Assembly (NCBI GenBank): GCA_030431945.1
Contig: JAUIIF010000351.1
Location: 1 to 5,389 of the forward strand
Origin: Bacteroidia bacterium
GTDB lineage: Bacteria > Bacteroidota > Bacteroidia > Chitinophagales > Saprospiraceae
Reading direction: 5' to 3'
Length of the DNA: 5,389 nt
The translations under genes were made by a program, and so were the position numbers. Positions 1 through 5,389 of this stretch are shown piece by piece. Every line of letters begins with the position of its first letter. Position 1 is the first letter of the stretch. The notes beneath the pieces are model-generated. The model searched no databases and was not told the DNA's origin. It saw only the letters and a program-made list of their open reading frames with translations.

Positions 1-1
1 C

Positions 2-685
2 TGTCTGGCCATGCTTTCCGCCGTCGATGATGGGGTGGGGCGGATTCAAGACGTACTCACCGAACTCGGCCTGAGGGAAAATACCCTCATTTTCTTCATC
101 AGTGATAATGGGGCACCGCTGAAAATGACGAAGGAAGATATTACCCTGGACTTCAAGGGAGGCGCGTGGGATGGCTCGCTTAATACTCCTTACGTAGGCG
201 AAAAAGGAATGCTTTCAGAAGGCGGCATCCGGGTTCCTTTCATCGTCAACTGGCCGGGGAGGATCCCCGCCGGCCAGGTCTACGATAAGCCCGTCAGTTC
301 ACTGGACGTAGCCGCCACCAGCGTTGCCGTAGCCGGGTTGCCCGTTGCTAAGGCTCTAGACGGCGCAAACCTGCTGCCCTACCTGACCGGATCCAATAGG
401 AAAGCCCCGCATCAGGCCCTGTACTGGCGGTTCTGGGAGCAGGCCGCGATCCGCGCTGGAAATTTCAAGTACCTCCGCATGGGCGACCGGGAGTTCCTTT
501 TTGACGTGACGACGGACGTGCACGAGCGTGAAAATCTGCTCAGCCAGCATCCGCAGCAGGCCAAACGGTTACGCCGGAAACTTGATCGCTGGACCCAAAG
601 CCTGAAAAACCCCGGAGTACCCGGTAACCCCGGACAATCTGAGGAAGCCTGGTACGACTTTTACTTCCCGGAAGCAAACCGGTAA
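2..685 (+). CDS. Sulfatase (type I, formylglycine-dependent), C-terminal part, 5'-truncated
   Basis: This is the C-terminal 227 residues of a type I sulfatase, which removes sulfate esters, here probably from a glycan. The reading frame is open to the left edge, so the ATG at 11 is almost certainly internal. Residues below are numbered from the codon at 2. The segment ending in SDNG (D35, N36) is the family's metal-binding Asp/Asn site. The EKG lysine (K68) followed by GGIRVP (74-79) and NWPG is the conserved sulfate-binding lysine region. The C-terminal subdomain is also typical: LYW, then AIRAGNFKYL, then a LFDVTTD..E.ENL stretch. The catalytic C/S-x-P-x-R motif and any signal peptide lie upstream of the window, so activity and location cannot be confirmed. 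Family members are usually about 450-550 residues, so roughly half is present. It lies on the same strand as the rhamnosidase 179 bases downstream, which suggests joint action on a sulfated sugar. The family is near certain; the subfamily and substrate are unknown. Confidence 0.93.
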   Translation, partial: CLAMLSAVDDGVGRIQDVLTELGLRENTLIFFISDNGAPLKMTKEDITLDFKGGAWDGSLNTPYVGEKGMLSEGGIRVPFIVNWPGRIPAGQVYDKPVSSLDVAATSVAVAGLPVAKALDGANLLPYLTGSNRKAPHQALYWRFWEQAAIRAGNFKYLRMGDREFLFDVTTDVHERENLLSQHPQQAKRLRRKLDRWTQSLKNPGVPGNPGQSEEAWYDFYFPEANR

Positions 686-864
686 ACGGGCCAATACGAC
701 CTGCCCAAAAAAAATACTACTGCCCACCAGATGAAGATTCCTGTCTGATCGCACTGGCGGGAAAATGGCCTTGATGGGCAGGGCACCTGTAGACTTTTCT
801 GTGTCCGGAAGACGAAGGAAAAACCTGCCACCTTATCTACAAAACCATTCAAATACTATCACCC
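686..864. other. Intergenic gap between sulfatase and rhamnosidase genes
   Basis: This 179-base stretch holds no credible gene. It has an A8 run at 707-714, and the last 25 bases before the rhamnosidase ATG are AT-rich, as is common for Bacteroidota leaders. I see no strong stem followed by a T-run that would end the sulfatase transcript; only a 4-bp CCCG/CGGG pairing (667-670 with 687-690) spans the stop codon. A weak promoter-like pair, TTG at 771-773 and TAGACTTT at 790-797, only partly matches the Bacteroidota TTG / TAnnTTTG pattern and has a short spacer, so I do not call it as a promoter. The length leaves room for a separate promoter for the downstream genes, but read-through from the sulfatase gene is equally possible. 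Confidence 0.5.
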
Positions 865-3348
865 ATGCGCCATTATCTCCTGTTTTTTACGTTGCTGCTA
901 CTCAGCTGTACGGAGCAAACAGTACCGGCATTAAGCCCTCCGCAAGTCCCGGAAGAATGGCAAGCCAAGTGGCTCTCTTTTCCTACGGTGGACCGGAACG
1001 AAGCGGACACCTTGGTCCTGCCACCCCCGGCTTATTTTCGTAAAAGTCTGGACCTGGAGGCACCGCCCGAGCGAGCTATTCTCTACGTGGCCGCCCTGGG
1101 GCTGGTGGAGCCGCGCCTCAACGGCGAGGTCATTACCGAAGACCTGTTCCTGCCCGGCTGGTCGGATTATCACCGTCGCATTTACTACCACAGTTACGAC
1201 GTTACGGAGCGCATGCAAGCCGGTGAGAACGTACTGGCTTGCGTGCTGGCTGATGGCTGGTACGCGGGGTACGTAGGACCTAAGGAATTGTCCAACCCTA
1301 AAAACCGCGGCCTCTACGGAGATACGACGGCCCTGCTGGTCCAACTGGAACTTACCCTGCCCGACGGTCAGCGCCGGGTAGTCTCCAGTGATGAAAGCTG
1401 GCGGGCGAACACCGGCCCCTTGCAGTATGCCGATCTGCTCATGGGCGAATTCTACGATGCGCGTCAGGAGCTTCCAGGTTGGGATAAACCGGGGTTTGCA
1501 GCGACGGACTGGGCGCGGCCGCAGGTGCAAACCCAGCTGGAGGAGCAGCGCACGGCCCGCCTGGAGCCTTACCCCGGTACCCCGGTTCAACCCTACGCGG
1601 CGTTAAACCCGGTGGGGCTTTCCGAGCCGGAACCCGGCGTCTATCTCTTCGATCTGGGGCAAAACTTCGCCGGCCACGTCCGGCTGCAGGTAAGCGGGCA
1701 GGCCGGAGATTCGATCCGGTTACGCCACGGGGAAATGTTGAACGCAGACGGTAGCCTGATGACCGAAAACCTGCGCTTCGCCCGGGCTACCGATACTTAC
1801 GTACTGAAGGGCGGGGGAGTAGAAACTTGGGAGCCGCGGTTCACTTACCATGGGTTCCGCTACGTCGAAGTACGGGGGCTGCGGGAAAAACCAGGTAAGG
1901 ACCTGCTGACGGGGGTGGCCGTCAGCGCAGCAACCCCGATGATCAGTACTTTCAGCAGTGACGACTCCCTGCTCAACCGACTCTATGAAAACATTCTCTG
2001 GACGCAACGTTCCAATTTTCTCGAAGTGCCCACGGATAGTCCTCAGCGTGACGAACGCCTGGGGTGGCTTGGCGATGCACAGATATTTTCCCGCTCCGCC
2101 CTGTATAATGCTGAACTGACGGACTTTTACCGAAAGTGGTTTACCGACCTGCGCGACGCCCAGTATGACTCCGGTGCCTACGCCAACTTCGCGCCCCGGC
2201 CGTACCCGGAACTGGTGTGGTACTCCCCCGGCTGGATGGAAGCAGGGCTACTGGTTCCCTACAACGCCTGGCAATTTTCCGGAGACACTTCCCTGATCGC
2301 CGGCCACTACGCCTCCATGACGAAGTATATGGACTTCGTCATCGCCAAGAGTGAACCACTCGGTTATTTCTATCCCGAAAATTCCTGGACCGAAATCGGG
2401 CCCCGGGGAGGGTTCGGAGACTGGCTGGCCCTGACGGAAAAACACCTGGCCCATGATATCCTGGCGTCCATTTACCTGGCCCATTCTTTCCGGATTATGG
2501 GCGAGATGAGTGAAGCGCTCGGTAAACCCGCCGCCGCGGAACGTTACCGGTCGCTTTTCGACCTTTCTTCCAGGGCCTTTGCGTCGCACTACGTGGGGCC
2601 GGACGGTCGCTTCTCCATCAATGAGGCTGCTTACGGCAACGGACAGGGTTATTTCGAAGGAGACAAGGGTTTTACCGGCCATACGCAGTCCGCTTACGCC
2701 AGCGCCATCTACTTCGAGGTGCTTCCTGATAGCCTGGCCGCTCTGGCTGCCGGGCACCTGGTCGACCTGGTCGAGGCGGCAGACCGGAAGCCTACCGCAG
2801 GTATTCTCGGGATCAGGCAATTATTGCCGGCCCTGGCAAAAATCGGACGTAGTGACCTGGCCTACGAGATGCTGCTGGACGAACGCTATCCCGGCTGGGG
2901 CTTCCAGATCGCGAACGGTGCCACCACCATCTGGGAGCGCTGGAACAGCTATACCCTGGACAAGGGCTTCAACGGAGCGATGAACGCGAAGATGAATTCC
3001 TTCAACCACTACGCCTTTGGTGCTGTGGGGCAGTTTCTGTTCAACGACATGGCGGGGATTCGGCCGGCAGCGCCGGGCTTTCGGAAAATCCTGATCCAGC
3101 CGGACTTTGGCAACGGAGCGGTGCGTTCCCTTGCTGCGAGTCACACTGCTCCCCCGGGGCTGATTCGTTCCTCCTGGACATTAGGTGAGGAAACATTGGA
3201 CATCTCCGTGGAGATTCCTCCGCATACCACCGCCAGCGTTCTGTTTCCGGGCGCTGACGGCGCCCCGGTAATCCGGGAAGTCGGACCGGGACGGCATAAG
3301 TTTACGGCTCCTCTGCCCGCTCATCTTACGAAGAAGGAAAAGGATTAG
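865..3348 (+). CDS. Alpha-L-rhamnosidase, GH78 family, lipoprotein
   Basis: This 827-residue protein should hydrolyse terminal alpha-L-rhamnose from oligo- or polysaccharides with inversion of configuration. The N-terminus (residues 1-15) is a lipoprotein signal: R2, H3, a hydrophobic run, then LLSC with C15 as lipidation site, so the enzyme is membrane-anchored. Domains follow the usual GH78 order. A beta-sandwich N-domain (about 35-230) carries LYVAALG near 73, DGWYAGY near 130 and GEFYDAR at 194-200. A second beta domain (about 240-360) carries FDLGQNFAG from 262 and FTYHGFRYVEV from 326. The (alpha/alpha)6 catalytic barrel spans about 365-730, and a C-terminal beta domain starts at GIRPAAPGF (731). 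The general-acid motif DSPQRDERLGWLGD (391-404) gives E397 as proton donor. GATTIWERW (685-693) gives E691 as catalytic base. GFGDWL (516-521) and NHYAFGAVG (H715) are also family-typical. Length and motifs indicate an intact, active enzyme. The ATG at 865 directly precedes the signal peptide and no Shine-Dalgarno sequence is visible, as expected in Bacteroidota. The same-strand downstream gene follows closely, suggesting cotranscription. Substrate is inferred from context only. Confidence 0.95.
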   Translation: MRHYLLFFTLLLLSCTEQTVPALSPPQVPEEWQAKWLSFPTVDRNEADTLVLPPPAYFRKSLDLEAPPERAILYVAALGLVEPRLNGEVITEDLFLPGWSDYHRRIYYHSYDVTERMQAGENVLACVLADGWYAGYVGPKELSNPKNRGLYGDTTALLVQLELTLPDGQRRVVSSDESWRANTGPLQYADLLMGEFYDARQELPGWDKPGFAATDWARPQVQTQLEEQRTARLEPYPGTPVQPYAALNPVGLSEPEPGVYLFDLGQNFAGHVRLQVSGQAGDSIRLRHGEMLNADGSLMTENLRFARATDTYVLKGGGVETWEPRFTYHGFRYVEVRGLREKPGKDLLTGVAVSAATPMISTFSSDDSLLNRLYENILWTQRSNFLEVPTDSPQRDERLGWLGDAQIFSRSALYNAELTDFYRKWFTDLRDAQYDSGAYANFAPRPYPELVWYSPGWMEAGLLVPYNAWQFSGDTSLIAGHYASMTKYMDFVIAKSEPLGYFYPENSWTEIGPRGGFGDWLALTEKHLAHDILASIYLAHSFRIMGEMSEALGKPAAAERYRSLFDLSSRAFASHYVGPDGRFSINEAAYGNGQGYFEGDKGFTGHTQSAYASAIYFEVLPDSLAALAAGHLVDLVEAADRKPTAGILGIRQLLPALAKIGRSDLAYEMLLDERYPGWGFQIANGATTIWERWNSYTLDKGFNGAMNAKMNSFNHYAFGAVGQFLFNDMAGIRPAAPGFRKILIQPDFGNGAVRSLAASHTAPPGLIRSSWTLGEETLDISVEIPPHTTASVLFPGADGAPVIREVGPGRHKFTAPLPAHLTKKEKD

Positions 3349-3404
3349 CCAGGCCCGGCCACGAATGGAAAGCAGTAACTTGGCCGGTGAAATTCAATGC
3401 CACG

Positions 3405-5285
3405 ATGACTAAGTACTGCCTTCTCCTGGGGTGTTTGCTCTGCACCTGCGTCCGCGCCCAGTCCCTGCTCCCCGATAGTTGTAAACTGGCCCTGGGCACT
3501 AACCTGGCCGGCCTGGCAGACTACGGTACGGAGCTGCCTTTTGTAGACCTGATGCGTAACAGCCGCGAGTGGTACACGAAGTCCGTTGGCGACCCCGCCT
3601 CCCCCTTCAACAGCGGCTACGCCGCTAGCCTGACCCTGCGGCCGGACGGTTACCCCACCCACGTGCCGCAAACGATCGTGGGCGTGGCTTTCCCGCAGCA
3701 AGTAGCCACGATCTGGGGGAAAACCGACGGCTGGCCCCTCGGTGAATACACCATCCTGTGGGAGGGGGAGGGGGAACTTTCCTTTTTTGGCACTTATGAA
3801 AATCTGCAGCTTACGGGAGCTCATCGCGCTTCCTTCGACCTGGTGAACCGGATCGATGGGGTGGTAGAAATCAGGATTGTCCGGAGTGAAGCCGCCGATC
3901 CGATCCGGAATATCCGCCTGCTCCTGCCGGGGGCGGAGGATTCTTATCTGGAGCAGCCCTTCAATCCGCAGTGGCTGGAAAAAATAGCCCCGTTTCAGAC
4001 CGTGCGTTTTATGGATTGGGGCGCTACTAACGGTTGGGGCACAAAAGACGGGGAAGTGGGAGATGGAACCCTGACGGATTGGGCCGGTCGCAGTCAGCCG
4101 GAGTATTACACCTGGACCCACAGTAAGGGAGTGCCCTACGAAATGATGGTTCGGTTGCTGAATGAGCAGGATAAGGACGGATGGGTATGTGTGCCGCATA
4201 CGGCCAGTGCGGAATACGTTCGCGAAATGGCCCGCTTCTTTCGGGATAACCTGGAGCCGGAGCGCCACCTCTACGTCGAATACAGCAACGAGATCTGGAA
4301 CTGGATTTTTCCGCAAACCCACTGGGCTAACCGCTACGGCTGTGAACTGCCCGGCCGACCCTGGCCGGAAGGGACAACCACCTTCATTCAGCAAATGCTG
4401 GACATCTGGACCGAAGAATTTGCCGGGGTGCCGGAGCGAACGAGCCGGGTCGTGGGGGTGCAGGCGGGCTGGCTGGACGTAGCCCAGCGCGTTGTCTTCA
4501 ACGTTGATACCGCCAGCTTTGATTACGTCTCGCCAACATATTACTTCGGCTTTACCGAAGACGCGGAAGCCCGGCTCGATGCCTTGGGCAACGCCGCTAC
4601 CGCAGCCGACGTGGCCCGCCTGGCCCGCGCCTCGCTGCCGAACAGCTTTACGTACATTGCCGACGTAAAAACGGAAGTGGCCGACCGGGTCGGTAAGCCC
4701 CTCGCCTTTTACGAAGGCGGCCAGCACCTGACGCCCAATCCTTTCGGGGTGGAACCGACCTACGCCCAGGCCCTGATCGACGTGCAGCGCGACACGGCCA
4801 TGTACAACCTCTACAATGAATGGTTCGACCTGATCCGTACCCTGCACACCGGCGACGAACCGCTGGCGCTGATGAACTTCTCCTTCGTCGCGCCGCGCAG
4901 CGCGCGGTACGGCAGCTGGGGGTTGCTGGAAACGATGGACCAGGATACGACGCTGATCCCTGCACCCAAGTACCGGGCAGTGCTGGAAAATATGGCGGGG
5001 AGCTGTGCTGCAGTTACCTCCAGCCGCCATCCGTCGCGGCAGTTTTCAGCACTAAAGCTGTTTCCTAACCCTACTTTGGGCCGCCTGCTGCTGGTCGGCT
5101 CAGAGGAACCCGTTGCGCTGCGGGTATTTAACCTGGCCGGGCAGCAAGTGTGGGGAGCGGATCGTCATTTGCCGACGTCCGAAGTGGACCTGACGGGGTT
5201 GCCGGCCGGTAGTTATTTCTTGTTAGCTACGGGGCAGGCGAGTGGCATGGTTTGGCGGGGAAAAGTGGTGGTAGTTCAGCGTTAG
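3405..5285 (+). CDS. T9SS-secreted putative glycoside hydrolase (clan GH-A-like barrel), specificity unknown
   Basis: This 626-residue exported protein matches a family I recall only as hypothetical or 'cellulose-binding domain' proteins; no activity is known to me. A Sec signal peptide covers residues 1-18 (hydrophobic run, then VRA before Q19). The start of the mature core has LGTNLAG (30-36) and TELPFVDLMRNSREW (42-56). RFMDW (201-205), WVCVPHTA (260-267) and LYVEYSNEIWNW (289-300) follow. SNE resembles the acid/base glutamate at the end of strand 4 in clan GH-A barrels, so E296 is the candidate proton donor. SPTYYFG (376-382) and FYEGGQH lie further on, with E437 as candidate nucleophile 141 residues after E296, a reasonable strand-4 to strand-7 spacing. 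YGSWGLLE (502-509) closes the core. Residues about 551-626 form a T9SS type A sorting domain (LFPNP from 552, VFNLAGQQV, LPAGSYFL), so the protein should be surface-attached or released. I chose the ATG at 3405 because the signal peptide starts cleanly there; an in-frame GTG at 3387 would add six residues. It follows the rhamnosidase gene by 56 bases, probably in one operon. Export and coding are near certain; the glycosidase role is inference. Confidence 0.88.
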   Translation: MTKYCLLLGCLLCTCVRAQSLLPDSCKLALGTNLAGLADYGTELPFVDLMRNSREWYTKSVGDPASPFNSGYAASLTLRPDGYPTHVPQTIVGVAFPQQVATIWGKTDGWPLGEYTILWEGEGELSFFGTYENLQLTGAHRASFDLVNRIDGVVEIRIVRSEAADPIRNIRLLLPGAEDSYLEQPFNPQWLEKIAPFQTVRFMDWGATNGWGTKDGEVGDGTLTDWAGRSQPEYYTWTHSKGVPYEMMVRLLNEQDKDGWVCVPHTASAEYVREMARFFRDNLEPERHLYVEYSNEIWNWIFPQTHWANRYGCELPGRPWPEGTTTFIQQMLDIWTEEFAGVPERTSRVVGVQAGWLDVAQRVVFNVDTASFDYVSPTYYFGFTEDAEARLDALGNAATAADVARLARASLPNSFTYIADVKTEVADRVGKPLAFYEGGQHLTPNPFGVEPTYAQALIDVQRDTAMYNLYNEWFDLIRTLHTGDEPLALMNFSFVAPRSARYGSWGLLETMDQDTTLIPAPKYRAVLENMAGSCAAVTSSRHPSRQFSALKLFPNPTLGRLLLVGSEEPVALRVFNLAGQQVWGADRHLPTSEVDLTGLPAGSYFLLATGQASGMVWRGKVVVVQR

Positions 5286-5289
5286 GTTC

Positions 5290-5325
5290 GCTGAGGTAGC
5301 CTGGAAGAAACACCGTGTTCTCAGC
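5290..5325. terminator. Weak inverted repeat in convergent gap, possible bidirectional terminator
   Basis: GCTGAG (5290-5295) pairs with CTCAGC (5320-5325), and the loop holds a small AACA-CCG-TGTT hairpin (5309-5319). An alternative pairing is GGAAG (5303-5307) with CTTCC (5325-5329). The element falls exactly between the stop of the T9SS-secreted protein gene and the apparent stop of an opposing gene, where a shared terminator would be expected. No T-run follows and the outer stem is only 6 bp across a long loop, so this is weak. Confidence 0.25.
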
Positions 5326-5329
5326 TTCC

Positions 5330-5389
5330 CTAAATCCCATTCAAATAAACCTCCAGCATCGTATACCCATGCTCAGCGACCTTATTCCG
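5330..5389 (-). CDS. C-terminal end of an opposing gene, possibly a pectate-lyase-like protein (partial)
   Basis: Read on the minus strand, the last 60 bases are open from the right edge to a TAG at 5330-5332. The 19 visible residues end in HGYTMLEVYLNGI. A terminal GYT-x-LE-x-YLN signature is, from memory, common at the C-terminus of pectate-lyase-like (PL1-type) polysaccharide lyases of Bacteroidota and other marine bacteria. A lyase would fit the neighbouring sulfatase and rhamnosidase genes. The gene would converge on the T9SS-secreted protein gene with a 44-base gap. Only 19 codons are visible, no catalytic region is included, and the similarity is not backed by an alignment. The competing reading is a plus-strand gene starting at the ATG at 5369 (seven codons visible), which has no supporting signal. 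The presence of a minus-strand gene is moderately likely; its family is tentative. Confidence 0.45.
   Translation of the reverse strand, partial: RNKVAEHGYTMLEVYLNGI

Noticed and set aside
661..852. Small minus-strand frame covering most of the 686-864 gap
   Set aside because: Its 63-residue product is unremarkable and overlaps the sulfatase end. An overlapping minus frame (569-754) is equally open, so openness here is not evidence of coding.
845..855. CCATTCAAATA before the rhamnosidase ATG recurs exactly at 5337-5347
   Set aside because: At first it suggested a shared leader or regulator site. The second copy lies inside the probable minus-strand coding end and at a different distance from any ATG, so coincidence is likelier.
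931..1590. Minus-strand open frame of 219 codons inside the rhamnosidase gene
   Set aside because: It lies fully opposite well-conserved GH78 N-terminal domains and has no motif or upstream signal of its own; it is a shadow frame.
3760..3774. Polypurine G-rich run that might form a G-quadruplex
   Set aside because: It encodes an in-frame WEGEGE stretch inside a conserved coding region. Only three G-runs separated by single A bases are clear, so no special structure is needed to explain it.
4893..4907. CCGCGC-AGC-GCGCGG hairpin
   Set aside because: It is a strong stem but sits inside the coding region of the T9SS-secreted protein, encoding a plausible protein segment, with no T-run or regulatory context.
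3345..5030. Long open frame of 561 codons on the minus strand opposite the T9SS-secreted protein gene
   Set aside because: It mirrors the codon structure of the GC-rich plus-strand gene. Its translation is low-complexity, rich in G, R, P and H, with no recognisable motif, while the plus-strand frame has a signal peptide, conserved motifs and a sorting domain.
5369..5389. Plus-strand ATG that could start a new gene (MLSDLIP)
   Set aside because: Only seven codons are visible and no upstream signal supports it, while the minus strand reads as a plausible protein C-terminus here.

Overview
The window looks like part of a polysaccharide-degradation (CAZyme) cluster from a Bacteroidota bacterium. 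The phylum call rests on the C-terminal type IX secretion (T9SS) type A sorting domain of the third gene, the lipoprotein signal on the second, and start codons with no Shine-Dalgarno sequence. The DNA looks GC-rich for the phylum (clearly above 50% by eye). That would suit Lewinella/Saprospiria-like or similar marine groups, but the lineage is inference.

Layout: (1) 2-685 (+), the C-terminal half of a type I (formylglycine-dependent) sulfatase, cut by the left edge. (2) 686-864, a 179-base non-coding gap. (3) 865-3348 (+), a complete GH78-type alpha-L-rhamnosidase lipoprotein with both expected catalytic glutamates. (4) After a short gap, 3405-5285 (+), a secreted protein with a probable (beta/alpha)8-barrel of glycosidase type and a T9SS sorting domain. 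I recognise it only as a family of uncharacterised proteins, some annotated as 'cellulose-binding'. (5) 5286-5329, a short convergent gap with a weak inverted repeat. (6) 5330-5389 (-), the last 19 codons of a probable opposing gene, whose ending resembles that of pectate-lyase-like proteins.

Functionally, a sulfatase, a rhamnosidase, an exported putative glycosidase and perhaps a lyase point to breakdown of a rhamnose-containing, probably sulfated glycan. Ulvan is the obvious marine candidate. A pectin or rhamnogalacturonan-like substrate is the alternative if the minus-strand gene is a pectate lyase. The T9SS protein would act outside the cell or on its surface and the lipoprotein rhamnosidase at a membrane. 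No SusC/SusD pair, regulator, RNA gene, mobile element or CRISPR array is visible. The most interesting item is the third gene, a candidate glycoside hydrolase of unassigned specificity.
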